DNA of 64,000 bases from Whitmania pigra (GCA_021613335.1 JAJTWR010000113.1:1476001-1540000), one strand, 5' to 3'; positions 40,896 to 54,057 are shown, counted from the stretch's first letter. The notes: generated from the sequence alone by a model not told the origin. Made by a program: numbers and translations.

Positions 40896-41149
40896 GTGGC
40901 AAATGAAAATTTTAATAAAATTTCTCATGACTATTTGCCACGATGTGTAGTTATTCGCTTAACAATGTGTCAATAAAGTGCATCTTCTACTATTCGATAT
41001 TACATAAGAATTGCTCCATTTTTATCACTTCATTAATTCAGCAATTTATCGAATACCAAACTAAGCGAGCGCTGCCTTCATCGTCTGCTAATTCTATTTA
41101 ATAACAATAACGCAGCTGAATCTTACACGCGTTCTGTTCGCAATGGATA

Positions 41150-41770
41150 TTAAGTAGAAAACCTGGGTGACCTATCAAAATTATCCGACGACAAAATGCA
41201 ACTTAAAAAGAAATTAATTTTTGTGAGTTGAATGCATTAACCGATAACTAATTTTAAATTTAATTCGAAATTAGTGGCTTGAATGCTTTTATGATCGTTT
41301 TGAGTTTAATTAATATCAGGAAATTGGAAGATTTATCGTCTAAAATATTATTAGTATTCCAGCTACTCCCTCAGTTTCATGGATTTTTCTTGTTGGAATT
41401 TAATGTAAATTATCGATTGACAAGCAACATGTACAATCTGCACAAAGACAAACAGACACTTAAGAGAATTTACCAGACACTCATCAAGTCACGCCTCAGA
41501 TCGCCTCATTTCTTTTGATCCTTCCATGAATTCCCGTTGCAATGTGTGTAATAAAGAGTTGGAATTTAATCTAGCTTATCGATTGATGTACAACATGCGC
41601 AAGCCACACGATGTGAATCACCTCACCTCATCCACTCGCGCCTGTTCCTCAAATTTATATCCTCAAATATATCAAATTTTTTTTATCCTTCCCTGAGTTT
41701 CTACTGCAATGTGTACAATGAAGAGTTTGATTTGGAGTTGCAATATTTTGATGATGTCCGAGAGAAATGA
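41150..41770 (+). repeat. Dispersed repeat family A, copy 3
   Basis: The most extended copy. It contains the family blocks TTTTGTGAGTTGAATGCATT, AACCGATAACTAATT and TTATCGATTGACAAGCAACA, then a second internal version of the GAATTTAAT...TTATCGATTGA block near 41560, so the element holds an internal tandem duplication. No intact reading frame. Confidence 0.7.
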
Positions 41771-41929
41771 ATCCAGTGCTCGTTTATTTGGCGGAGTACT
41801 ACGTCGAAAGACAAAGGAAGAACCTCGCTATGCCATCATCATGTAGAATGTCAAATAATTCAGTATAAACATGACATCGTAGTTTTCAACAAACACTCTA
41901 TTGTCATCATCCATCAGTCTTCAAACACA

Positions 41930-43350
41930 TTGATCGGTTTCGAAAAGAGCACGATAAAGTGGAGATCGATATCACAAGTTTCCTGGAAGGTGAGAGCATC
42001 GAAAGTACGTGCAACTAAATCAACGTCTCCACACTCTTCTTCCAACCTAAGAACAGATCGTGTCTTACCAACCTACTTGAGTTTTTTGAAGACATTTATG
42101 AGTGGATTGATCATGACAAGGCTGCAGATGTAGTGTAACTAGACTTCGCAAAGCATTTAAGGTGCCCCGTCAAATGCTTCAAAAAAAGCTCAGTGGGATT
42201 GAAGGCAAACTATTATATTAGCTAACAAACTGGTTGACAGATAGAAGGCAGAATGTATTTATTTATTTATTATTTATTTGATTATAGTCCGTTGCATGAC
42301 TGAGATGATTTGGACTGAAGATAGAAAGTAGGAATGGGAGGAATTTATTCAGGGTGGCAACCAGTACTTAGCGGCTTCCCACAATGATCGGTGCTTGGAC
42401 CTGTGCTGTTCTGCATATATTGCAATATTTTCTTTAAAAATACTGGGGGGGGGGGGGGAACTTAGTTGCCAACCCAATATATAAACAGGGTTTCTTTCAG
42501 GCATACCTTCGGGGGCTTCGCCCCCCGAAAATAAAGATAAATTTTTAAGAAATTCTGACTAATAGTGTATGTAAAAAGATTTAAGTTTGACTAAAGTCAT
42601 CCCATTGATTACTTCAACAAAATTGCACTTGAATGATATTGTGAAGCAGTGCGAAGGTACCGAGAGTCATTTACAAAAAAAGATTAAATGCAAAGTTGAT
42701 GAGATAAAATTAGAAACACACCTGGTTGAAGATGAAAGTGCTAAAAGCGTGTTAACAGGAATGAAGAGGTGTTGTGAAACTGTCATAGAAAAAATTGAAG
42801 ACAGATTTAATGACAAAATGATTGAGATTATGTTATTTGAAACTTTTGAATCAATGTCAGGTATTCAAGACAAAGACATCATAACCATTTTCTCATTCAA
42901 AATGCAGCTGTACTGGCGGATTTAAAATCTTTTAAATTTTTCATAAAATCTATGGTTGAATGCAAAAAATACAAAACAGATGAAAACCCATTGAACAAAA
43001 TATTGGAAGTTGAATATGTATTTGGAGGAAGCATTCTGGAGCAGTCTAATCATAAAAGAAATCTGGGGGTAATAATGCAGAACAATGGAAAAGCATCTCA
43101 ACAGTGCATGGAAGTTGCTAAAAATGCAGAGTACTTGGAATGATAAAAAGAACAGTAGTGAGTAGGGACAAGGATGTAATACTGAGATTGTATAAGGTAT
43201 TAATAAGGCCACACCTTGAGTACTGTGTGCACATGTGTAACTCTCATTTGAGAAAGGATGTAGAAATGTTGGAAAGCGCAAGGGTGGTTTCATGATGGAA
43301 TAAACTAGATAAGGAAACCATCCATGCGGACATAGTAGATAAATTTAAGA
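41930..43350 (+). pseudogene. CR1-like LINE relic interrupted by foreign sequence
   Basis: The left part translates in broken frames as NLLEFFEDIYEWIDHDKAAD, LDFAKHL (LDFAKAFD motif) and SVLGPVLFCIY (QGSVLGPLLF motif). The right part (42950..43350) reads KILEVEYVFGGSILEQ, KRNLGVIMQ and VLIRPHLEYCVHM, the post-RT region. The FADD active-site segment is missing and replaced by 42450..42930, which includes a run of G and an unrelated open frame. Many stops; not functional. Confidence 0.7.
42450..42930 (+). other. Segment inserted in the LINE relic, possible hAT remnant
   Basis: A 112-codon open frame (42587..42925) reads KCKVDEIKLETHLVEDES, then MKRCCETVIEKIEDRFND. The EDRF helix loosely resembles the linker of ZMYM-type hAT transposases, but no catalytic motif or TIR is visible. 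Its left edge holds a poly-G run and a GGGGGCTTCGCCCCC hairpin (near 42512). Identity uncertain. Confidence 0.35.
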
Positions 43351-44380
43351 TTTACTTAAGTAAATTTGATTAATAGTACTAAAAAGAGTGGTCACTACAC
43401 AGATCCAGGTATTCTTAACCACTATAAATAATTGTTATGTTATGTTACGTTTAACCTAAAGCAACACAGAACCTCTCGACTATCTACGCGGAATTGCCTA
43501 TGACATCATAAAAACAATTTGATGTGACTAATTTACATTTAATTTATTACTTGTTTACAGTAAATTTTATTGAGCTGCTTTGGCGGGGATATTTTGTCGC
43601 AGGGTTATAACGAGGTACCGAGAACATAAACCGCCTACATAAATCTATGTATTATCTCTCAAATAGCATAGGCTATCGAATGGATAATATATTCGGAATT
43701 AAATATTAATCCAGCCTCTCGAAATTCAAATCAGAAAGCAAGCAGTCTTGTGATTTCAATGATCTGCTGCATTCAGTCACGTCAGTTTCTTCTCATTGGC
43801 AACAAATAATGTAGTGAATGCAACTCCATAAGTACAGTCAAATTCAAACATTGTCGAGAATTTAACAAACACCCAGTAATCGTCTTTAGCTATTTATTAT
43901 AACAATCAATAAAATTATCTAAATTTTGCAAAAAAAAAAGGAAGATCACAATAAACTCGTGATTAGATAGCTAGACATGGCAATATAGATAGGTATTCAA
44001 CAACAGCAACATCAATTAAGAATAGTTTATTGAAAAGAGATTGCATACAACAAGCATGCAAAATGTGATTGTTTTTGACCACCTGGAAAAAACTGTGTTG
44101 ATCACAAATTGTCTCCATAAAAAGCAATGAAGCGTGAATGAGAACCTAACGACAGATGAAGAGACCGACTGCAACAATTGTTCTACAACAATGATAATTA
44201 TTAACTTAGGTTGTAACAATAATCGTACTTTAAAATTCAACAATTATTAATTTATTTATTTAATTAATTATAAGGTACAATCAATAGTAGTAATTAATAA
44301 TAACGGAAATAAAGCTTCATTTCAACCCTCTTGAAATAACAAACAGATAACAAAGCACAGGAAAGGATGAAATCAGGTGG
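43351..44380. other. Intergenic sequence downstream of HECTD3
   Basis: No gene. A short TTTGGCGGGGATATTTTGTCG motif at about 43578 resembles the family A terminus. TTTATTTATT at about 44251 provides AATAAA signals on the minus strand for HECTD3. Confidence 0.45.
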
Positions 44381-44388
44381 CAACTTCT

Positions 44389-47300
44389 TCAATCTGTGTC
44401 TATGGTTTCGCAGGTGTTTATCGCATACCTGATCATGCTCAGTGCCTTGGAGAATCTGTTTTCACAAACAAATTTAAATTAATAACAATTTATCATAAAT
44501 TTAAAAACAAAACTTAGAAATGCTAAATATTAAAGCAGAAATGTAAAGCCAGAACATTTCTCATTTAATATCATAAGTAATTTTTTACAATTAAACTGAA
44601 TTGAAAGTGATATTCTCTCTTCATTGATTAATAATATTAATTAATTTGGCTGGCAGTGGCTTGCAAGGAAATGGACAGAAGAATTGTATGAGCTTTCTTT
44701 CAACCAATAATTTTGTAAATTATGAACATTGCTTGTTTTCCTTATGCTCGTCATAGTTGTGGCGTTGATAGAGTATATATATATATATACATCTATACAT
44801 ATATACATATATATATATATATACATACATCTATACATATATATATATATATATATATATTTCATATAGATAGAATAGATATATATATATATATATATAG
44901 ATAGATTCACCAATGAATTTAAATGCTAGGTAGCTGACTCTTTATCTTCAATCTTCCATTATCATGTTTTTGTAATATTATTGGGGTAATTAACCCCTTC
45001 TGAGGTAAAACCTACTGAAGTCTTCCTACTCTATTTAAATCTAATGTCAGGTTAGAAATTTAAAAATTAACGATAGCAATAATAGACCTTAATGACCACC
45101 AATTTTAGATGACTTTATTAATAAAATTTCAAAATTTTAAATGCACTTGAAATTCTGGATTCTAACAACACCAAAAATGTTCAACTTACGATGAATATTT
45201 TGGGAGATGGAAGGTGGCAGAGCAGGTTGATGAAGTTGGGAGGATGTCAAGGGATTCGATGCTACAAGAAATGGGCAGAGCTTTCAGAGCAACGTAATAA
45301 TGCGCAATAATTGTTTGAAGCAAAGTCCTTCAAGTTCACTGCTCCTCAGACATGGAACACTCTACCAACTAACTCAGTCATTCAACCAATTCAAGGCCAG
45401 CCTCAAGACCCACCTGTTCCCATAGCAACCAAGGATGGAGCACCCCTGACGCTTAAGGCACTATGCAAATGCACTTATTATCATCATTATTATCAATTGC
45501 ATCACAATGCATTAAATTATTATTAAGTCAGCAATTACTTACTGCATAAGTTAAGCACCAACGATTAAAACAAAGCACTAGTAACAATAACAACACAGTA
45601 TTTTTTAATATTTAATAAAAATATTTGTTATTACTTGTGATTACACTATTTGAATCTAGTTAGTGAATATATTCACATATATTTTAAAAAATAGTATTTC
45701 ATGTTCACTGATGCTATTACAATAATATTTAATAAATTAACATTCATTTACTGATTGCATGTATAAAATAATATTTAATCAATTAATATTCAATCACTGA
45801 CTCCATGTATAAAATAATATTTAGTCAATTAATATTCAATCACTGACTCCATGTGCACTTCAATTCTGACGGGCAGCCTCTTCCTTCCCGACGTGAACTT
45901 GAGGAATCGGCTCCTTTCTTCGTCGTTCAACGCTTCCAACACCTTCCAGAACATTTCAACCTGCTGCTTCTCATATGAATATCTGAACTTCACTGTGAAC
46001 AATTAAAGGAATTATTGCTAATTAAATAATTAATTAATTAATGCCTGCAACCCTAAAGTATTTAGATTTCAACATTCACAAAACTAATGATCAAATTAGC
46101 TTGAGGAAGTTATTATTTTTGATAGTACTATTACATTAGTTATAATTTTAGTGAATTGCACAATATTAAAGAGTACTTTGATTTCTTTGATATTTTTATT
46201 TTATTTTATTTCAAAACAAATTGCAGGGTCATCTATGACCTCTTACGCAATTATATACAATGGTTTTAGATGTTCGCGAGAACAGAGTGCAACGGTAAGA
46301 AGGTTAAGTGATCACTTAATTAGGAGGTAATTATTGAGGTTAAAGAGCGACAGGCAGGATTTGAAGCGAGAAAATGTTGAGGAATTAATGATGTCAGGGG
46401 ATAGAGAGTTCCAGGGTTTGACGACTCGGTTGATGAAGAAGTGTTGCCTGTGTTTGGTGGAACATTGTTCTTGTCGTAGACGAAGGAGATGACCGCGAGT
46501 TCTTGAAGTAAGAAACGAAGGGAATTCCGGAATTGTGCACTGAACAAGCCCGTGAACTATTTTATAGCAGAAGCATAGGTCGCTGATAAGCCGTCTATGT
46601 TCAAGAGTATTGAGTCTCAGCAGTCGTAATCTGGTATGGTAGGGCAGAGATCTAAATCCGGGTATGGTTCTTGTAAAATATCTTTGGACACGTTCGATCT
46701 TTCGTACGAGCTGCTTGCTATGTGGGCTCCATATTGGGGAACAATATTCGAGGATAGGTCGGACATAAGTGCAATATGCTCTGGTTAGAATGTTTTTGTG
46801 TCTTGTACGAAAGCATTTAAGGAGTAGTCTCAACCTCACAAATGCTTTATGAACAATGGTGTTAATGTGGGCTTTGTAGGTGAGTGTGTTATCAATGAGC
46901 ACCCCAAGATCACGGGCGATATCTGTTACAGGTAAGGTTTGTGAGGCAATTGTGTAGTTGCTTGATGGAGTCTTGATGCGTAATGTCTTGATGGAAATTT
47001 GTATGCATTTTTCGGGAGCCAGCTGTAATTGCCATTTATTGCTCCATAGCACCAACTCGTTGATTGGAGTTTGCAAGGAAGAGTTCTGAGGAGATGAAGA
47101 TTTTGAGTAGAGTTTGATATCATCTGCAAATAATTTTAATTTGACAGATTTTTTAGCGAGTGTGTCGGCAACATCGTTTATATAAATTAGGAACAGCGTA
47201 GGTCCGAGCACACTCCCTTGAGGCACACCACTGATTACATCGCCATTGATGGATAGGTGGCCGTTTATTTTGACTGATTGAGATCGGTTTGATAGGAATG

Positions 47301-50300
47301 CTTCGAGCCACGAAAGCAGGTTGCCTGAGAATCCATAAGCCCGAAGTTTGATCAGCAGCTTTTGATGAGATACTGAATCGAATGCCTTCCTGAAGTCGAA
47401 GTATATGATGTCGGTGCCCTGCTGCATTGACATGGACCAGTCGTTTGTGCATTCCATGAGGTTTGTGCATGTTGATCTGGAGTTAAGAAAGCCATGTTGT
47501 TCAAGTGATATAAGATTGTTGACTTGTAGGTAATTCAAGATGTCTTCGTTAATCATCCGCTCCATTGCTCGACAGCAACAGGATGTGAGCGATATAGGTC
47601 GGTAGTTACTGGGGTCAGAAGTGGCGCCTTTTTTATGTATAGGGGTTATATGAGCAGATCTCCAATCATGGGGTAGTTCGTGCATATTGAAAGAGAAGCT
47701 ATAATTAAAAATAGATTGAAGGTAATGTATCATAAGCAATACAAGGCGTAATAGCTTGTGTCATGATAGTATAAGGCACCGCAGTATATATCACGATTCG
47801 ATTGGACCAACCATGATCCTTCAGTTCAAGGAATGTGACAACAGGCTTCCCACAGATCATCTCCTCCAACTCCTCGATGGGGAACAGGTTCAACACGCAC
47901 ATCGGAACAACCTCAAGGAATCCTTCTCTCAGTGCGTCGACCTTTTCGTGAAAAAAACCATTCCTGATTGCATTTCAATTTTATTCATCTCCAAGTCTCA
48001 CTATCAGTTTTGTTCAAGCAGTTTAAGTCTATTGAATAGAACTATTAAAAAAACAGCCTGAAGAAACATATTCCCACTGATGGGCTGTTTACGAAATAAT
48101 GAAGTAATAATGTTATTTTGATTTGGATCCATTAATTTTATTGAACAAAACATAATAGAAACCGAATTAGCTTGAATGAAGTCGCATAGCAAAAGCCATA
48201 AAGCAAGAGTAATTCTCCTAATTATTAATGAGATTTCCCATCAACAAATCAGAACTGCCAAGCAATTAGGTCAAATGATAGTCAGCCAATAACCAATGGT
48301 TCCTCACCTGAGCTTTAAATTCATGTAATCTGGCCTCCTTAGCCAACTTAATATATTCGAGTCTGTCTTCGAATTGGAGCATTACGTTCTCTCCATCCTT
48401 CTTCAGTTCCACCGAGGACCCATCGCTGAGCACATGGCTCCACGTCCTGGTGTCGAGAAAGTATGCGTCGAACATCGTCTTGTCCATCTTCTCCATCAGC
48501 GAGAGATCGGTCACCTTTCGTGGACGTTAAAAGAATCCAATCAACGTCAAGGTTAATTAAAAGGGCATAATTTATAAGCAATTGAGAATTGGCACGATGA
48601 CAAATGCTAAGTTTTAAATGAAAATAAAATTTAATAAAATTCATAAAACCATTTAGTGGATGATGTTGATATTACAAATTTTCATATTAAGTTTATTAAC
48701 TTGGTATAATTACGCTTGTTATCACCTCTTTCTGATCCACAGTAACATAATCCTTCCATGTAACTTCCTGATTGACAAACATTTTCCAAAAAAACTTGGG
48801 CAGAGAGATGGCCTGGAAACGGTCAAACCAGGTAAGAAGTGGATTCGAACACCATTACGTAATTCTAGTGCTTCCCAACCACGAGCAGTTAACGTGATGA
48901 TTTCATTAGTTTTCCAAAAACTATGGCCTGGCACCAACCAACTGGATACTTACGATGTTCTCGCGCGTCCTCACGCAGCCTCCCATGATGTTTCCGATCC
49001 ACTTGTACATCGGGAATTCCTGACAGGAACCGTTGGGAATGTACGTGTCGCTGTCGTTCGCGTCGGGATTCCTCTGCGACAAAATTAAATTTAAAACAAA
49101 TTTTGATTAATGAATTCATTAAATATGTGTTGCAAATTATTCCATAAGAACCACAGTTCATGAAAATAGTACAGACCACATGGCAATAAGAAAGATGAAA
49201 ATTACTAAGCAAATTAAACATTATTTTAAATTCATTTCAATTAATTAGAAACAATAGCTCAATGAAACAAACAACACTGTTTCAAACTAATTCAAATTTA
49301 ACACCTGATTTGGTGATGCGATGAAGAGGCTGAAGACAGGTTCCCTCTTGCTGCTGGAGTTGGGGCAGAGTTCTTCGGCAATGTTTGTGAGGCTGTCCCT
49401 GAAGCCACCTCCCTGATCGCTGACACGTTCGTTAATGAACGAACACACCCACCACTGGTTCTTGTTTCCACTGCATCTATTAGTAATTAATTCATGACAA
49501 AAAAAAATTATTTAAGTCCAAATCGTCTTAGTTATGCAACAGACTTTAATCAAATAAATAAATTACTTTGTAGGAACACTGTTAATAACAGATAATGGTA
49601 ATAAATATTTTGCTGTAACTTTTACAATCATTACCTGTAATTTCATAAGATAATTAGATGCTATAATTATCAGTTATTACATTTACCTGCTTAATTATAA
49701 TAATAAGCAGAATGAGAACTCGCGATTGTGTCATTTGCTGCAACATAATTTGTTGTCATTGTTTACAATGTCAATCAATTTTTAGTAGGTGTGGCAATAA
49801 ATTCATTATGAATTATAATAATAAACAAAATAAAGTTATTTTAAGTTAGTAATTTAAGTATATGTTAATGAAGTAATGCCTCAGAACCAATGTCAAATTC
49901 TCAGTGGAGATATATTATACTCTGCAACAAATGACAACACAAAATCCAAATTAACCCAACAGTAACACCTACATGTGCAAGATCAATTTAATTATTTGAA
50001 TTCAATGAATCAAATTTAATCGAGATCATCCTTACCGTAACATACAGAGCATCCGTTAAGCACTTAAACAAGCTGAGAACCTAACCTGAAGTGGTGGGGT
50101 TTAAGGATGGAAGTTATCTGAGAATAAATCTGGAAAAAGACGGATTTTTTGCTGTCGGCATTGACTTCTTCGTCGTTTGTGATTCGTCTGTCGATCTTGA
50201 TGCACGTCGACGACTCAACCTCCACTTCCAACCTGCAGATTTTAAAACTGTCTGTAAATTCTGGTTTGGATTGGCAATATCATCTTTAACATTGCAATTT

Positions 50301-53300
50301 TTCAATTTATTTTAATCTTCTAGTTGACATAAACTCTGGAATAAACAAATTTAAAAAAAAATTGATGCCAAAAATCATAACAAGGCCCCTTACCCAAATA
50401 GCATCATCAGACTCATAAAAATGTCTAAACTGATTAAATAACAAATACAAACAACAAGCACTTTTTCACAACAAAGTTGAGTCACTCACTCAGACTTCTC
50501 AAGAATTAGATTGGCCAGAGTTTCTCGCATTTCGGACAAGGGGAGGAGATGTTGTAAGTGCTGACATTTTAAAACTTTTCATTAAAACTGTCTGATCAAT
50601 TCTACATTTTATTGAATAATATTCAACATTTTATTAAATAATATTGAACATTTTATTGAATAATATTCAACATTTTATTGAATAATATTGAACATTTTAT
50701 TGAATAATATTGAACATTTTATTGAATAATATTGAACATTTTATTGAATAATATTCAACATTTTATTGAATAATGTTCAACATTTTATTGAATAATATTC
50801 AACATTTTATTGAATAATATTCAACATTTTATTGAATATTCATATTCATGCTAATTTGCACTCAAAACCAATCTGCTAACCTTTGAAATTTTCTGCACTA
50901 TTCTGGAAGGCTCCTTAGTATTCCAATTTGGATAAAGATAAAGAAGACAACTGTCATATAACTTCATTATCCTTGGAATATTAAAAAGAACTCCTTAGTA
51001 AATTATTCTTAAATTTATAAAATTACAAAAAAAAAAATAAATCTAAAGCATGTTATCATTATTATTTTGCAAATCTTATTGTTTTAGCAGTAGTTAATGT
51101 TGCACTAATTACAGGAGTTCTTATTGTACTAATTATCGTAATTATTACTGATATTTATATTAGAACTCGAATATTAATTGAGTGAAATAACGCAATAATG
51201 TCAAAGAAGAAGCACCTCTTGAGCACAAGTGCTCTTTTGCAAAGGACTTCAGGTTTAACTTCACTCAACTTCGGATGAATGGACAAAAGGTTTTGATTGA
51301 AAAAGTTGAAGCATTCAATCTCCGATTGAAGAGGAGTCAACAGCAGACCCGATATGCGCACTTCCCCCGGATGTGCTGAAACGTCAACAAAAGTCGTTGT
51401 TATTCGGATGTTGCTGTATTTAATCCATCATCTGAGATGCGAAAGCACTTTTTGGATATTTTACCATTTATTGAGCAAATTATCATGCCGCTAGCTTAAA
51501 CACCGTTAATTGAAATATTATTAAATAGACGCGAACGAATTAATAAAATCTGAAATTAACGTTCTTTTCCAGATGCAACATTTGGAAAGCTTTGAACTTA
51601 TCTCAGAAAAATCTTTCAAGAACTTCATTTGCTTGCCACAAAAACGAACGTAGTACTTATATTAAGTACTGCTTAATAATGGCATGAAGGCCCTCGAACG
51701 GACGGTGTTTCTGCATGCGACAGTAACAACAATAGTTGTTTCGTGTTGTGTTTACAAACCAGCCTGCACTGCCAGGGAGCGTCCTCAGGCAGTGATGCTA
51801 TGTAAATGGTGGATCCATTAAGAAGCATCTTCAAAACCTACCCAGATACAAAAGGCTCTCAAAAAATCGGATAAATGCCAAAGCAAACTCAATTAGAAAT
51901 TGCAAGGAAATGCAGAGCATCAGGGGAATAATCCAAAGAGACTCACACAACGTGAAAGTCACTCTTATAAACTTCAAGTAGGTCTTCTGCTTTTGCACCA
52001 ACCAGAATTCATCGCCGGGATAAGTATAACTGCAACGACAAATTATTATTGTTATTATTTATTATTGGTATTAATACTTTGAGAGCTAATTAATTACTTT
52101 TCACATTAGTTAGTAGCATTATAATTAAAATGCTATTGCCATCAATTGATTTGAATAAATTGTTAGTTGATTTAGAAAGTTATGATTTCTACATTTGTTG
52201 TTTACAATCATTTCGTGGATGGAGTTTGTTTTATCCAATCCTTTTTGTACTTTCAATAGGCTCTTGAGTTTGTATAAATATGAAACATGTAACATTTAAT
52301 TATATAACATATAACATAACATATAAAACAAATAAGACAACAATAACTTGTAATTATAGATTTACAACAAATAACAATATAGAAATAACAAGGAGTTCAA
52401 AGTTCAAACTAAGGGTAAGTGGTCCTCTCGAACAACTTCTCCATGTTTCCAGGAGTTCCTCCGGTGACGACGATGGGGCAGGTCATTGAGGACATCTCAT
52501 CTCTTGAGAGTCTCAGTCCAAAACGTCTGCATGGAGACAGAACATTGAATTAGTTTTAAGTGCATGCAGCGCATTAATGCTCCGACGAACAGGCAAACAC
52601 TAGTAGTCATAGAAGTTTGTGAAACATTTAAGTAGTTTGGACATGTATGATTAATGTGTAAAATATGTGTGATAAAATCATTACTGGATGGATACCCAAC
52701 AATGCCACTTAAGCATCGAGTAATACTATTGATAACAATGAATGTCAACAAAACTTACTCGACGTAAATGCCTGGTCTGAGTTTTATTTCGATGAACTGC
52801 TCGTTTTCCATTGGTGACCAAACCTCGCTGAGATTCGAGTTGAGGAGGTTGCCCTGGCTTTCCTCATCCTGAAACAAAACAAGGATTAAATGAAACAAAA
52901 ATTATATGAAATGCCGCGTTACAAATCGAAAGCGACTCAAATCGACCGAAGAAACTTTAAGGTTCTCGATGAGATCTTTGATTTGTAACTTCGAATTCTT
53001 TGAAATCAAATGGCATAATTGTTCATCTTGGTGTGAAGTCCAGGATGGCAGATCGAGGTTCGAATATGACTCGGCAGACGACACCAATTCCTCCGCTTTT
53101 CCATCCTTCAAACCAAATGGCAAAAAGCACCTGCTTGCCATTTCCATCCAGCTGGTAGAAATGTCATAAAAAAAACTTTGTGCAATTGCTTTGTTTGTAA
53201 ATGTAACAATTTTCCGACACCTATTTTGTCAAAAATTTTAAATAAAAGCAATTGCTATATATTAAGCATCAAATTAAGAAAACCGTAACAGATTTATTTG

Positions 53301-54057
53301 AATAAACTTGTTATGTTCAATTCATATCACATCCCTCAATAATCTTTCAAGAGACTTGACATGGTTTGAAATTATGTGTAATATGGAAAAACTGCTTAAA
53401 TCATAACTTTACATTATTTGTTCATCTGCCTAAAGAGCTCAATTTGAAACAAAACATTGTTGAGTTCCACATCTCACAAAAAATGAACCTTGATTCAATG
53501 GCCATCGTTTCATCGATCAAATCATCAGTTTCATTGCAGGGCACCAAAAGGGAGAAGAGAGTGTTAGAAGGGTTGAAACTGCAGAGCAGTAGCCAAAGTT
53601 TGCCACCATCTTCTAATTCTATTGGCTTGCCTTCCACCATTATCTGGTGACAATTATCAGAAACAGTAACAAAAATACACACAAACATGGTGACAGTAAC
53701 TTATTTAACTGTGAGACATATAAGTTTGTATATGAATCCATAAACCTGCAATAGTCTTCCCCAGATTCCATCGCTATTGAATTCTAAATGTCCATCAACA
53801 TGAGCGCAATGTCTCGACGTGAATCGAACAGAATTTTTATATTTGGCCAAACTTTGATTCTTGAAAATAGGCAAATCAACAGCTGACTGCGACTTCATGT
53901 ACAAATATTTTGGCACATAACCGATAGCTGACGGCAAAGTCAAGTTCTTATTTAGGTTCTCCGCGCAAGCTTCCAGGCATCTAATTTTAGATAAGCACTT
54001 AAGAGCTTGGTCATAATTGGAGAAACCTTTCTTATTGCTTTCTGACTGTCCAGCCAT
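44389..54057 (-). CDS. HECTD3: HECT-type E3 ubiquitin-protein ligase HECTD3, complete, 18 exons
   Basis: Cytoplasmic E3 ligase that forms a Cys-ubiquitin thioester and transfers ubiquitin to substrates. Exons: 54057-53746, 53643-53489, 53151-52923, 52868-52759, 52526-52410, 52029-51947, 51375-51216, 50971-50881, 50560-50490, 50232-50086, 49470-49305, 49073-48954, 48812-48726, 48514-48308, 47941-47812, 45992-45848, 45261-45190, 44455-44389. All phases agree, giving 822 aa (human about 861). The N-terminal region has [15 protein letters not shown]; a DOC/APC10 region follows (about 215-350). The HECT domain (about 480-822) shows QWWVCSFI...[37 protein letters not shown] and [15 protein letters not shown]. 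The active-site Cys is about residue 790 in [14 protein letters not shown] (exon 17); the end is NTCETIDTD. Least certain junctions: the exon 5 donor (TTA|GTTTGA) and the exon 16 donor (GA|GTCAGT). Introns 6, 15 and 16 hold retroelements. Confidence 0.93.
44779..44899. repeat. (AT)n/(ATAC)n microsatellite in HECTD3 intron 17
   Basis: TA repeat with CATC and CATA interruptions. Confidence 0.9.
45300..45525 (+). pseudogene. L2/CR1-like LINE 3' relic in HECTD3 intron 16, antisense to the gene
   Basis: Plus-strand frames read [18 protein letters not shown] and, after a frameshift, [11 protein letters not shown], the terminal LINE motif (APTLWNSLP...FKSxLKTHLF). GCTTAAGGCACTATGCAAATG and an ATTATC tail follow. 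Only the last 60 residues are represented. Confidence 0.7.
45721..45852. repeat. 46-bp tandem repeat overlapping the exon 16 splice donor of HECTD3
   Basis: Three copies (45721..45766, 45767..45812, 45813..45852 partial). The last copy contains the end of exon 16 and its donor (ATGGA|GTCAGT on the minus strand). Copy 2 repeats that donor exactly; copy 1 has a degenerate version (ATGCAATCAG). Confidence 0.9.
46190..47760 (-). mobile_element. CR1-like LINE insertion in HECTD3 intron 15 (sense orientation)
   Basis: The reverse transcriptase is open for 475 codons (47739..46312) and 5'-truncated. Motifs: [80 protein letters not shown] (active site) and [14 protein letters not shown], ending near [18 protein letters not shown]. 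About 120 bp of 3' UTR is followed by an AAATAAAATAAAATAAAAAT tail near 46190..46210. The endonuclease domain is missing. The lack of stops in the RT suggests a fairly recent insertion. It lies between exon 15 and exon 16 and must be spliced out. Confidence 0.88.
50590..50837. repeat. 22-bp minisatellite filling HECTD3 intron 8
   Basis: About 11 copies of ACATTTTATTGAATAATATT(G/C)A. The junction TTGAATAATATTCAA is a perfect palindrome in several copies. It makes up most of the 320-bp intron (50561..50880). Confidence 0.93.
51655..51815 (+). mobile_element. tRNA-like SINE, copy 4 (diverged), in HECTD3 intron 6
   Basis: Retains CAGCCTGCACTGCCAGGGAG, a CGTGTTGTGTTTACAAACC remnant of the B-box and GTGATGCTATGTAAATGG. 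Antisense to HECTD3. Confidence 0.55.

Noticed and set aside
45829..45848. HECTD3 ending at the TAA at 45829 without its active-site cysteine
   Set aside because: A phase-compatible donor at 45848 joins exons 45261-45190 and 44455-44389, which encode the expected SSTC and C-terminal motifs.
47705..47902. Separate small minus-strand protein
   Set aside because: It is HECTD3 exon 15 ([21 protein letters not shown]) read on into its intron.
48660..49088. Plus-strand 142-codon frame
   Set aside because: Antisense shadow over HECTD3 exons 12 and 13.
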